Positions 16,184-24,478 of a stretch of 64,000 bases of DNA are shown one piece after another. The stretch lies in assembly GCA_034437895.1 (NCBI GenBank), contig DAOTTO010000358.1:1-64000 (forward strand), given 5' to 3'. This DNA is from JANRLJ01 sp034437895. GTDB taxonomy: Bacteria > Chloroflexota > Anaerolineae > Aggregatilineales > Phototrophicaceae. The notes under the pieces are model-generated. The model ran no database searches, was not told the origin of the DNA, and worked only from the letters and a program-made list of their open reading frames with translations. Numbering within the stretch: the stretch's first letter is position 1; every line of letters begins with the position of its first letter. The position numbers and the translations under genes are program-made.

Positions 16184-17560
16184 ATGAGTGATCGTCCTGC
16201 TAATCCTCCTCGCAGAATTCAAGGTCTTGGTGACCAATCGCAGAAGCCGGCGGCGCCGAGTGGCTCAACCGATTTGCTGCGCGAAAGCAATGCGTGGTCG
16301 CCGACACCGATTTCGACGATTGAAGACACCGGGCTGAGTAAACTTAATTTAGCCGACCTCATTTTGAAGGTGATTTATTTTGCCGGCGATATGATGGGGC
16401 ATCAAGTTACCGAGATCGTCAAACTGCCGTTTACGGGGGTTGTCGACCAAATTTTGGAATTCTTAAAGCGTGAACGGTTTATCGAAGTGCGGGGATCGGG
16501 TGGATTTGGCGAAGCGGGGTATCGTTACGTCATCACCGACAAGGGCGCAGATAAAGCACGGGATGCGTTGGAGCGCTCGCAATATGCGGGGGCTGCGCCA
16601 GTTAGTTTGCGCCAATACATTCAATCAATGCAAGCCCAAAATCGGAATCGTAAGCCAATACATCAAGCCGATATGCAAAAATTGATGGAAAATCTGGTCG
16701 TCTCGGATGAGATGCTGGATAAAGTTGGGCCAGCCGTCAATTCTGGACGCTCTATTTTTCTTTATGGCCCGCCGGGAAATGGTAAAACAACCATTGCCGA
16801 GCGTGTAGGTCGTTTGATTTTGGGAGATGATTTGTGGATACCGTACTCGATTGATGTAGATGGACAGATTATCCAAGTATTCGATTTTATCAATCATGAG
16901 ATTGTTGAAAATCCGAAAATTATGAAGCAGAGTACTGGTGTTATGCAAGACCCGCGCTGGATTTGCATTAAACGTCCTATGATTATGGTCGGTGGTGAGC
17001 TGACGATGGCGGGGCTTGACTTGCAATTTGATGAGGTCAACAAGTTTTATGAAGCCCCATATCAAGTGAAGGCCAATGGCGGCATGTTTTTGATTGATGA
17101 TTTTGGCCGCCAGGTGGTGCGTCCGGTAGATTTGCTGAATCGGTGGATCGTCCCGCTGGAAAAAGGGGTTGATTTTCTGACGCTCAATAACGGGCGCAAG
17201 ATTGAAGTGCCGTTCTTTGTGCTAATTGTTTTCTCGACGAACCTTGACCCTAAGAACTTAGTTGATGAAGCTTTCTTGCGGCGCATCCGCTTTAAGATTG
17301 AGGTTGGGAATCCCAGCTTGGAGCAGTTCCGGCAAATTTTCCAGATTATGTGTCGAATCAAGAAAGTACCTTATGATGAGCAAGGCTTGGCCTATCTGAT
17401 TAAGAAATGGTACATCGATATGGATCGTGACCTGCGTATGGTGCATCCGCGTGACATTTTGTCGCAGTTGGTGGATATTGCGAATTATCAGGATCGTCCT
17501 GCGACATTGACTAAAGACCTCATTGACGCGGCAGCAGCATCATATTTTGTTGAGCTATAA
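16184..17560 (+). CDS. AAA+ ATPase with N-terminal winged-helix domain
   Basis: A 458-residue protein. Residues about 48-125 look like a winged-helix domain (region KLNLADLILKVIYFAG through VITDKGADKARDAL). The AAA+ core has Walker A YGPPGNGKTTIAERVG (about 192-207), Walker B MFLIDDFGRQ (about 304), a sensor-1-like VFSTNLDP (about 351), and an arginine-finger candidate EAFLRRIRFK (about 364). No membrane segment is present. A good AAAGGAA site precedes the ATG. The gene 67 bases downstream encodes the unrecognised domain plus receiver-like domain, and the two probably form an operon. Function unknown; the winged helix suggests DNA, RNA or protein binding. Confidence 0.85.
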   Translation: MSDRPANPPRRIQGLGDQSQKPAAPSGSTDLLRESNAWSPTPISTIEDTGLSKLNLADLILKVIYFAGDMMGHQVTEIVKLPFTGVVDQILEFLKRERFIEVRGSGGFGEAGYRYVITDKGADKARDALERSQYAGAAPVSLRQYIQSMQAQNRNRKPIHQADMQKLMENLVVSDEMLDKVGPAVNSGRSIFLYGPPGNGKTTIAERVGRLILGDDLWIPYSIDVDGQIIQVFDFINHEIVENPKIMKQSTGVMQDPRWICIKRPMIMVGGELTMAGLDLQFDEVNKFYEAPYQVKANGGMFLIDDFGRQVVRPVDLLNRWIVPLEKGVDFLTLNNGRKIEVPFFVLIVFSTNLDPKNLVDEAFLRRIRFKIEVGNPSLEQFRQIFQIMCRIKKVPYDEQGLAYLIKKWYIDMDRDLRMVHPRDILSQLVDIANYQDRPATLTKDLIDAAAASYFVEL

Positions 17561-17627
17561 ATGGCGGCAGCAGGGCGCTTAAATCAGTGAAGTCTGTCGC
17601 GGTAAGAAGTTGGGTCGTCAAGTATTG

Positions 17628-18653
17628 ATGAAGAAGTTTAACGGCTCTGCCATTACCCGTCATCAGGTATTCACGCTGTCCGATGGTTCGTATGTCGTTC
17701 AATGGGATGATAACCGGGTACAAGAATTGTTATCCGGTCAATATCGTCCTTTTGACCATGCGCGGGATTTTGGTCACGCGATTACGGATTATGAGCTAAA
17801 ACAACTGCGCGTATCTGGACGGGTAGAACATTATAATCATAAATATGTGTGGTTGCTGCCGCTGCCAGAGGGTGGACGATTTGGTGAGCGGCGTGTTATG
17901 GGGAAAGAAGATCGCATCCGAGCGTTCTACCTTACGACCTCCTTACCAAAATCAGAAATCGCTCAAGCACAGCAAACGCTAAATGATCTTGGATTTGGGG
18001 AGCGTTTTTTTGCGCGTGCGCGTGATAGTGTTGTTGTGGTTCTGGGCAAGCATGGTATACCGTTCCGTACTTTTCAGGAAGCGGAGCAAGCGCAAGAGGC
18101 TATTTCTATGCAGTCCTCACAAGTATTTTCGGTACTTAGTATCGCATTTATTGAGACGAGCAGCAGAACCCTTTATAGGCACACAATGGATAGCAACAGC
18201 ACGAAACTCAATCTCGATGAATTGATTGCCAGCCAAAGTAATACCGCTAACCTTGTAGGTAAACGCGTTGTTTTGGTCGTAAAACAGGAGGAAGAGCGAG
18301 AGGCGTTTGGGCAGTTGTTTACAGAAATGCAACTGGATGTAAAAGTGGCCTCCTCTGCGGTTGAAGCACTTCAATTTTTAGAAGACTTTCAGACTGACCT
18401 CTTGATTGCTGATATTCAACTGTCGGATATGCACGTCTTCCAGATGTTAAGTAAAGCTAAAGAGATCGAGAGCTTACGAGATCTACCTGTCATGGTGCTG
18501 ACAGATCAGCCCTATTTTGGTACGACTGTGGCGAAAGTTGATTATATGCAGCGCCCAATTAGCATCGCACGGCTGCGTTATAATGTTTATATCGCGCTCA
18601 ACGGCAAACAATCTGATAGCAGTACGGATGGCACTTCCTCTAATCCGTCTTAG
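17628..18653 (+). CDS. unrecognised N-terminal domain fused to a degenerate receiver domain
   Basis: A 341-residue protein. Residues 1-185 are a domain paralogous to the whole protein at 10286-10861 (shared DG-VV-W-NRVQEL-SG, DFG-AITDYEL-QL, and AFIET end). After a hydrophilic linker, residues about 212-325 resemble a response-regulator receiver (VGKRVVLVVKQEEEREAF start). LLIADIQLSDM carries a plausible phospho-acceptor Asp and VMVLTDQP the Thr position. But the first acidic pair is replaced by KQEEE and the conserved Lys-Pro by Arg-Pro (MQRP). The receiver is therefore likely non-canonical. The start is uncertain; a TTG at 17610 would add six residues. It follows the AAA+ gene. Confidence 0.8.
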   Translation: MKKFNGSAITRHQVFTLSDGSYVVQWDDNRVQELLSGQYRPFDHARDFGHAITDYELKQLRVSGRVEHYNHKYVWLLPLPEGGRFGERRVMGKEDRIRAFYLTTSLPKSEIAQAQQTLNDLGFGERFFARARDSVVVVLGKHGIPFRTFQEAEQAQEAISMQSSQVFSVLSIAFIETSSRTLYRHTMDSNSTKLNLDELIASQSNTANLVGKRVVLVVKQEEEREAFGQLFTEMQLDVKVASSAVEALQFLEDFQTDLLIADIQLSDMHVFQMLSKAKEIESLRDLPVMVLTDQPYFGTTVAKVDYMQRPISIARLRYNVYIALNGKQSDSSTDGTSSNPS

Positions 18654-18656
18654 ATT

Positions 18657-18677
18657 GGAGATGGCCTCTGTATCTCC
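18657..18677 (+). terminator. weak hairpin after the receiver-fusion gene
   Basis: GGAGAT (18657-18662) pairs with ATCTCC (18672-18677). The following sequence is only moderately T-rich, so termination would be partial. Confidence 0.35.
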
Positions 18678-18769
18678 TTGAAGAATTATTTTCTCACCCT
18701 ACATTTGCAGAATCTCAACTGCGCTGGTACATTCAGCCACTATAAAATTATTAGGTAGGATTTCTAGCG

Positions 18770-19399
18770 ATGACATGGGCGATTCTTTTCGTCTTTTTGA
18801 TTGTGGTAGGAGTTATGTCCTTGGGCGGCAGAAAACAAGTGGCTTGGGTTGGCAAAATGTGGCGGGTTCATCCTGGTGTTGCCAACAAAGCGGAATGGAT
18901 GGCACCAGACGATGTGATGAATGCCGTGCGAGAAGATTATTTAGCGATGACCCGTTGGTTGCAAGACAGTATGGCGCATGATTGGGCGAAGCAGTGGTCT
19001 GCCGCGCCGCTTTATCTTTCTGGTGTGCAGCTTAAACGCCATCAAGAAATTCTGAAACATTATCGACTGGGGAAAGCGCCTCGCTATAATGGCGTGCTGC
19101 GATGTTTACATCAAGTTGAAGTGCGGCATTTTTCCGAAGATGGAGAACGGTGTTTAGTGGTTGATCGTCAGACTTCCCGCCGGATGGCGACTTATGATTA
19201 TTGGACACAAACGCGCCTCACCACACAAGACCTTGGCGATGGCACAGTCGTTTACGAAATGGCCTATGACATAGAGGCGCAGCGTTGGAAGGTTGATGCT
19301 TATATTCAAGAACTTCCATTAGGTTGGAAGACCTCTTCAAAAACGCACCGGATTAAACTGTTATCCGCCATGCCGCCTGCGATAGGGCGCGACAATTAG
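18770..19399 (+). CDS. membrane-anchored protein with a possible IMS/NTF2-like domain
   Basis: A 209-residue protein. The first 18 residues (MTWAILFVFLIVVGVMSL) are one membrane anchor with no cleavage motif. The rest is soluble, with a helical half (DDVMNAVREDYLAMTRWLQ) and a beta-rich half (VEVRHFSEDGERCLVVDRQ, ending in WKVDAYIQELPLGW). The latter layout resembles the IMS / NTF2-like cone fold seen in ARC6 and Tim44 relatives, but this is a tentative impression. TATAAA at 18741-18746 and an AGGTAGGA ribosome site precede the ATG. Function unknown. Confidence 0.7.
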   Translation: MTWAILFVFLIVVGVMSLGGRKQVAWVGKMWRVHPGVANKAEWMAPDDVMNAVREDYLAMTRWLQDSMAHDWAKQWSAAPLYLSGVQLKRHQEILKHYRLGKAPRYNGVLRCLHQVEVRHFSEDGERCLVVDRQTSRRMATYDYWTQTRLTTQDLGDGTVVYEMAYDIEAQRWKVDAYIQELPLGWKTSSKTHRIKLLSAMPPAIGRDN

Positions 19400-19403
19400 G
19401 TCA

Positions 19404-19438
19404 GGGGCGAGTCAAAACTCGCCTCTCTTGTTTTGTTG
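19404..19438 (+). terminator. rho-independent terminator
   Basis: GGGGCGAG (19404-19411) pairs with CTCGCCTC (19418-19425), one G-U pair, followed by TCTTGTTTTGTTG. Confidence 0.8.
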
Positions 19439-19470
19439 TACTTATTGTGCTTGTTTAAAGGTAAAAGTTG

Positions 19471-20469
19471 ATGTTTTTTGTGACTGGCGGGACAGGGTTT
19501 TTAGGTCGTCATTTAATAGCGGCTTTGTGTCGAGAAGGGCATCAGGTTAAGGTTTTGACGCGCAATCCTGAAAACAGCCTCTGGTTGAAGCGCTATGCGG
19601 GTGTACAAGTGACTCAGGGGGATTTGAGTGATAAAACCGCCGTATCCAGCGCTATGAAAGGTTGTCAATTTGTCATCCATGCGGGTGGGCTTTTTCGCTT
19701 TTGGGGCGATGAGCGCCAATTTATGGAGACAAATGCGCTCGGTACAGAAAATGTGCTGTCTGCGGCGCAGCAGCAGGGGATTGAACGGGTAATTCATATT
19801 TCAAGTATCGCTGTGATAGGGCAGCCCGATCCAGCCAATGTGATTGATGAAACTTACCCGTCGCGTCCGGTTGATCCTTATCAGCGCAGTAAGCTGGAAG
19901 GCGAGCAAATCGCACTGCGTTATTATGCCGATCACGGCTTGCCGGTGATTGTCTTGCGTCCAGGTGCATTTTATGGGCCATTTGGGGAATATGCCTTCAA
20001 CCGTCTGTTTTTTAAAGACCCTATGCGCGGCATCATCATGCAGATCAATGGGGGGCGTTATATTATTTTTCCGGCTTATATCTCTGATGTCGTTCAAGGG
20101 ATTATCAAGGCGATGGACTGCGGCAAGCCGGGCGAAATTTATAATATCTGTGGCGATTGGATTTCTCATAAAGAGGCGTTTGATATTGTCTGCCAAGAGG
20201 CGAATTTGTATTGGCCTCGTCCGCCTATTCCGGGCTGGCTAGGCATCAATACCTCGCGCTTATTGGAAGTTTTGGGGCGCGTTACAGGGCGCGAACCATT
20301 CTGGCCTATCAACTTACGGTCTTATGTGTACAATAGTTGGCGCGTCTCTATCGAGAAGGCGCGGCGCGAACTCGGTTTTGTGCCGACAGACTTCCGTGAA
20401 GGGGCGCGTCGGACGATAGCGTGGTATCGGGCAGGGCAGCCGGAGGACATCCCGGAAACACGATGCTGA
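19471..20469 (+). CDS. NAD-dependent epimerase/dehydratase family SDR
   Basis: A 332-residue extended short-chain dehydrogenase. The Rossmann start is TGGTGFLGRHL (about residues 5-15). The catalytic Ser lies in HISSIAVIG (about 110) and the Y-x-x-x-K in DPYQRSKLEGE (about 136). The dinucleotide motif with a downstream Arg/Thr (VLTRNPE) is neutral between NAD and NADP. The sequence style is that of the 3-beta-hydroxysteroid dehydrogenase / dihydroflavonol reductase-like branch. The substrate (sugar nucleotide, sterol or other) cannot be decided. I start it at the ATG at 19471, one codon after a TTG. Confidence 0.85.
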   Translation: MFFVTGGTGFLGRHLIAALCREGHQVKVLTRNPENSLWLKRYAGVQVTQGDLSDKTAVSSAMKGCQFVIHAGGLFRFWGDERQFMETNALGTENVLSAAQQQGIERVIHISSIAVIGQPDPANVIDETYPSRPVDPYQRSKLEGEQIALRYYADHGLPVIVLRPGAFYGPFGEYAFNRLFFKDPMRGIIMQINGGRYIIFPAYISDVVQGIIKAMDCGKPGEIYNICGDWISHKEAFDIVCQEANLYWPRPPIPGWLGINTSRLLEVLGRVTGREPFWPINLRSYVYNSWRVSIEKARRELGFVPTDFREGARRTIAWYRAGQPEDIPETRC

Positions 20470-20502
20470 CGTGAGGCTAGGTGTAATAAGAAGCGATTGA
20501 AT

Positions 20503-20545
20503 CACAGAGAACACAGAGTTCACAGAGAATCTCTCTCTGCATTTT
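20503..20545. repeat. CACAGAG short-tandem intergenic repeat
   Basis: CACAGAG occurs three times at 9-base steps (20503, 20512, 20521), followed by a CAGAGAATCTCTCTCTG palindrome. A related copy lies at 58019-58080. This resembles dispersed non-coding repeats seen in many bacterial intergenic regions. Confidence 0.55.
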
Positions 20546-20587
20546 CGTGAATTTTGTGGTTCAGCAATATCTGTGGAGTTGGATAAG

Positions 20588-21856
20588 ATGCAGTTTGATG
20601 AAGTTAAAATCTATGTTCGCAGCGGTGACGGCGGTGATGGCGTTATCGCCTTCCGACGCGAGAAATTTGTCCCACGCGGTGGCCCATCCGGTGGCGATGG
20701 TGGCAACGGCGGCGCGATCATTTTAAAAGTAAATCCTAAAATCAATACTCTGTTGACCTTCCAGAAACGGCTCCACTTCCGTGCGGAAAACGGTGGAAAG
20801 GGCGGTGGACGCGATATGACAGGGGGAACGGCAGATCATTTAGAGATTGAAGTTCCCGCTGGTACAGTGGTACGTGATGCTGAATCGGGGATTCTAATTG
20901 CTGATCTCGTCAGACCGGATGATCGTGTCATCATCCTTAAAGGTGGCAAGGGTGGCAAAGGAAATGCGCGGTTTGCCACAGCCTCCAACCAAGCGCCGCG
21001 TTTTGCCGAAAAAGGCGAACCGGGGATTGAGCTTTGGTTAAAGCTAGAACTTAAATTGATCGCGGATGTAGGTATCATCGGTGTGCCGAATGCGGGTAAG
21101 TCGACTTTGCTTTCGGTGGTCAGTAATGCAAAACCTAAAATCGCCAATTATCCGTTTACAACATTAGAACCTAATCTCGGCGCTGTGGCGTATGATGACC
21201 GCGATTTGGTGTTCGCAGATATTCCAGGTTTGATCGAAGGGGCGCACCAAGGCGTAGGTTTGGGGCATTCGTTTTTGCGTCATATCCAACGGACTCGTGT
21301 TTTGATTCATCTGCTGGATGGTGCAAGCGAGACACCTTTGGTCGATTATAATCAGATCAACACTGAATTGGCGCTTTATGATGAGAAGTTGATCGAGAAG
21401 CAGCAGCTTGTGGTCTTTAATAAGATTGATCTTCCAGAAGCGCAGGCGCAATGGCCTGAATTGGAAGCGGCGCTTAAGGCGCGGGGCATTCCGGTGATGG
21501 CGATTTCTGCGGCCTCACAGCAAAATGTGCGCGACCTTGTGCAAAAGGTGTTCCAGCTTGTTTCTACACTGCCGGAACAAGAAGTGTCGGAGGTGATCGC
21601 GGAAAAGCCCTTGTATGAAATGCCAGAGGATGCAGATCTCTTTAAAATTACACGCGGTGATGATGGCAGTTATCATGTAACAGGAAGACGCATTGAACGG
21701 GCGGCGGCGATGACGTATTGGGATTATGAAGAGGCCGTTATGCGCTTCCAAAATCTTTTAGAGGCACTTGGCATCTCCGAAGCGCTGGAAAAAGCAGGCG
21801 TAAAAGTCGGCGATACGGTCTTTATTGGTGAATTTGAATTGGAATGGTCGGAGTAA
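20588..21856 (+). CDS. obgE: Obg/CgtA ribosome-assembly GTPase
   Basis: A 422-residue Obg. The N-terminal glycine-rich Obg fold (GGPSGGDGGNGG at about residues 33-44) is followed by the G domain: G1 GVPNAGKSTLL (about 163), G3 DIPGLIEGAHQGVGLG (about 210), and G4 FNKIDLPE. A C-terminal OCT domain (about 340-420) completes it. The enzyme acts late in 50S assembly and links to the stringent response. I start it at the ATG at 20588, 9 bases after GGAG, not the upstream GTG at 20573. It is followed by nadD after 28 bases, a common neighbour. Confidence 0.96.
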   Translation: MQFDEVKIYVRSGDGGDGVIAFRREKFVPRGGPSGGDGGNGGAIILKVNPKINTLLTFQKRLHFRAENGGKGGGRDMTGGTADHLEIEVPAGTVVRDAESGILIADLVRPDDRVIILKGGKGGKGNARFATASNQAPRFAEKGEPGIELWLKLELKLIADVGIIGVPNAGKSTLLSVVSNAKPKIANYPFTTLEPNLGAVAYDDRDLVFADIPGLIEGAHQGVGLGHSFLRHIQRTRVLIHLLDGASETPLVDYNQINTELALYDEKLIEKQQLVVFNKIDLPEAQAQWPELEAALKARGIPVMAISAASQQNVRDLVQKVFQLVSTLPEQEVSEVIAEKPLYEMPEDADLFKITRGDDGSYHVTGRRIERAAAMTYWDYEEAVMRFQNLLEALGISEALEKAGVKVGDTVFIGEFELEWSE

Positions 21857-21884
21857 TCCACCCCACGCAGGAAACGAGGACACA

Positions 21885-22508
21885 ATGCAGCAGCGGATTG
21901 GAATCCTGGGTGGCACTTTCGATCCCCCTCATCATGCTCATTTAATTCTGGCGCAGCACGCTTATGAGGAATTAAAACTTGCGAAGGTGCTGTTTGTGCC
22001 AGCCGGTGTGCCGCCACATAAAGACTATACACGCACCCCGGTGGAACATCGTTTGGCGATGCTGGAACTGGCTATGGATGACATCCCGTATTTTGAGCTG
22101 TCGCGGGTGGAAATTGATCGTCCGGGTCCGCATTATACGATTGAAACGATGAAGATCATCCGCCAGCAAAACGCCGAGTCTGAGTTGTTTTTTATTATGG
22201 GTGGCGATGTGTTTCGTGATTTGCCGAATTGGGAACGGCCCCAGGAATTGTTTGCGACTGCCCATTTGGCAGTTGCGGTGATGCGCCGTCCGGGGCGTGA
22301 TGGATATGCGCTGCGCCCTGATATGCACGAGGATGTTATTCCCGGTTTGGCACAGCATACGATGATTTTGAACTCTCCACTGGTGGAATTTTCCTCAACT
22401 GATATTGTAGAGCGCCTAATGGCCGGTAAAAGTGTCCGTTGGATGGTATCTGAGCCTGTATTGGCCTATATCGCGGAGCATGGGCTGTATAAACCCAGTG
22501 AAGAGTGA
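21885..22508 (+). CDS. nadD: nicotinate-nucleotide adenylyltransferase
   Basis: A 207-residue nucleotidyltransferase of NAD synthesis, joining nicotinate mononucleotide and ATP. The ATP-binding GGTFDPPHHAHLILA (about residues 8-22) has the HxGH-type motif as HHAH. The second signature is FSSTDIVERL (about 176-185). Start at the ATG at 21885, behind AACGAGGA. It probably shares a transcript with obgE. Confidence 0.95.
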   Translation: MQQRIGILGGTFDPPHHAHLILAQHAYEELKLAKVLFVPAGVPPHKDYTRTPVEHRLAMLELAMDDIPYFELSRVEIDRPGPHYTIETMKIIRQQNAESELFFIMGGDVFRDLPNWERPQELFATAHLAVAVMRRPGRDGYALRPDMHEDVIPGLAQHTMILNSPLVEFSSTDIVERLMAGKSVRWMVSEPVLAYIAEHGLYKPSEE

Positions 22509-22524
22509 GCGTAAAGAGCAATTA

Positions 22525-24291
22525 ATGATATGTGATATTAAAAATCTGAGATGCTTGCTGACCAGAGTTATCAATTTCTGTGTGGTGGGTGTCTCTATCT
22601 TGTTTCTTGTGGCGTTGGCTGATATACGGGTTGTAGGGCAGGGCGCACCTATTTTAGTGCCGCCAACGCCTGTACCCACATTGCCATCTGCCGATCAAGA
22701 ATTGTTAGCATCAGAATCGGCGGTTGCGCGAATCCAACGCGACAACAAAGTGCGGGTTGGCATTCTTTACAATGCGCCGCCTTATGGCGAACTAAATGCA
22801 CGCGGGGTTGTGTCTGGGTTTGATGCCGATATTGCTAACAGCATGAAAGATGCTTGGGGGGTCGAGATTGAATTTCTGCAAGTGACGCGCAACGTGGATT
22901 CCACTGTGCGAATGCTGCAAAATGGCACCGTTGACCTCGTGATGTCGGCTTTGATTAATCAGCACGATGTGGATTCGAGGGTTGAATTTAGCCAGACGTA
23001 TTTTATTGATCGGCAGGCTATCATGGTACGGGTTGATGATCCCGTAACGACTCTCGCAGAGATGGCAGGCCGCAATATTGGGGTAGTAGTGGCAACTCCG
23101 GCGGAAGCGGCTTTGATGCGCTGGCTGCAACGCACGGGAATTTCGGCCAATGTGCAGTCGTTTTTGACGCTTGATCGCGCTTATGTTGCATTGGCGGTGG
23201 GAACGATAGACGGACTTATCGATACAGAAGCGCAGTTACGGCGTATTTCTGTGTCGCAAGTTGATTCTTTCAAAGTGTTGGAAGAAGCGATTGAGTTTGA
23301 ATCTCACGCGATGGCGATCCGGCGGCAAGACACTGGTATGCGCGATATGATTAACCGGACGCTGCAATACCTGACCAGCACCGGACGGATGAATGAAATC
23401 AAGCAGGTGCATTTCCCCGGTTCGGCCTACGATGTGATCCGTCCTTGGCGGAATTTGGGCGATCAAGCGCCTACGCCAGCACAATATTCTCCGACACTGA
23501 CTTATCCAGCCCAATATGTGATTCCACGTTTGCAAGTAGAGCGTGTCTTGCGTGTAGCAGGATTATTTGGGATTACGGCGGATGATACTGAAGCGCCGGA
23601 AAGCCAACGGCGTTTGGATACCTTAAACCGTGCCATTATCGACGAATTAGCGCGGCGCTGGGGCGTAACGGTTACGTATGTGCCTGACAGCGCGACTAAT
23701 GCGGTGGAATTGGTGGCGAATGGGCAAGCGGACATCGCTGTTGGCATTACCCCCGATTGGAATATGGTGGGGCAGATGGACTTTAGCGGCTATTATCTGG
23801 TGCGCGGTGATCGGTTGATGGCGAAGGTACGTGGCGAAACTGAGGGCTTTATCGGTTTACGTGGCGGGCGAATTGTGGCGACAGATATTAATGATCCAGA
23901 AGCTGTAACGCGGATGCGTGATGCGGCGGATGGTAATGTTGAACCTTTTCAGACCCGCGAATCGGATTTTGCACTGGCGATTTTGGAAGAACTCAACGCC
24001 GATGTGGCTTTTGGCGATATTTTGCAATTGATTCCGCATATCGAGCAGTATCCTGATTTGCTGCAAATTACGGATGAGTGGTACAGCCAAAATGTGATCG
24101 TGATGGCTGTTCCGCGTAATGATCTTGATTTTCGTTTGCTTGTTGATTATTCGCTGCAAGAATTGGCGCGTGATGGGACGTTGGCTGGGCTTTTGCAACC
24201 TGTGATGCTGCCAAAAGATGTGCCGGTTTTCGAGATGTGGTCTGGGGCGAATGAATTTATGGGATTTCCGTTAACAACAACGCCGGGTTAA
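22525..24291 (+). CDS. exported protein with two tandem solute-binding (SBP_bac_3) domains
   Basis: A 588-residue protein. The start at ATG 22525 gives a charged N-terminus and a hydrophobic segment (VVGVSILFLVALADI) that serves as signal or anchor, then a Pro-rich linker. The first periplasmic-binding domain spans about residues 70-300 (VRVGILYNAPPYGELNARG, GFDADIANSMKDAWG, MLQNGTVDLVMSALI). A second one spans about 345-570 (LRVAGLFGITADDTEA, WGVTVTYVPDS, ELVANGQADIAVGIT). Such domains bind amino acids or other small ligands. No ABC permease or ATPase gene is next to it. It follows nadD by 16 bases and is closed by a strong terminator. Confidence 0.85.
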   Translation: MICDIKNLRCLLTRVINFCVVGVSILFLVALADIRVVGQGAPILVPPTPVPTLPSADQELLASESAVARIQRDNKVRVGILYNAPPYGELNARGVVSGFDADIANSMKDAWGVEIEFLQVTRNVDSTVRMLQNGTVDLVMSALINQHDVDSRVEFSQTYFIDRQAIMVRVDDPVTTLAEMAGRNIGVVVATPAEAALMRWLQRTGISANVQSFLTLDRAYVALAVGTIDGLIDTEAQLRRISVSQVDSFKVLEEAIEFESHAMAIRRQDTGMRDMINRTLQYLTSTGRMNEIKQVHFPGSAYDVIRPWRNLGDQAPTPAQYSPTLTYPAQYVIPRLQVERVLRVAGLFGITADDTEAPESQRRLDTLNRAIIDELARRWGVTVTYVPDSATNAVELVANGQADIAVGITPDWNMVGQMDFSGYYLVRGDRLMAKVRGETEGFIGLRGGRIVATDINDPEAVTRMRDAADGNVEPFQTRESDFALAILEELNADVAFGDILQLIPHIEQYPDLLQITDEWYSQNVIVMAVPRNDLDFRLLVDYSLQELARDGTLAGLLQPVMLPKDVPVFEMWSGANEFMGFPLTTTPG

Positions 24292-24325
24292 TTTCATTAG
24301 ATAGCCCTGAAATTGAAGTTAGCGT

Positions 24326-24366
24326 AAAGGGATGGGATGATTTTTCGTCCCATCCCTTTTTTCTTT
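24326..24366 (+). terminator. rho-independent terminator after the tandem binding protein
   Basis: AAAGGGATGGGATGA pairs with the CGTCCCATCCCTTT arm (24346-24359), followed by a TTTTCTTTT tail. Confidence 0.9.
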
Positions 24367-24430
24367 TGGGGCATTATGTGAAAAAAATTAGACTATACTC
24401 AAAAATAGCCCTCATCTCAAAAATCTTGTG

Positions 24431-24436
24431 TATACT
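24431..24436 (+). promoter_or_regulatory. -10 box of the DoxX gene
   Basis: TATACT at 24431-24436. The predicted transcription start (about 24443) falls inside the Rex-type palindrome. Confidence 0.4.
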
Positions 24437-24440
24437 GTTT

Positions 24441-24464
24441 TTATTGTGAAAAATAACACAATAA
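24441..24464. promoter_or_regulatory. probable Rex operator
   Basis: TTATTGTG (24441-24448) and CACAATAA (24457-24464) are perfect 8-base inverted repeats. Read as a Rex site it is TTGTGAA-AAAT-AACACAA (24444-24461). The left half is exact and the right half lacks only the inner TT of TTCACAA. It lies between the -10 box and the start codon at 24479, where a repressor would block initiation. A rex gene lies at 9281-9919. Confidence 0.7.
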
Positions 24465-24478
24465 AAGGAGAGACTTCT

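Noticed and set aside
20503..20527. Short CACAGAG repeats as a CRISPR array
   Set aside because: The unit is 7 bases with 2-base gaps, far too short for repeats and spacers, and no cas gene is present.
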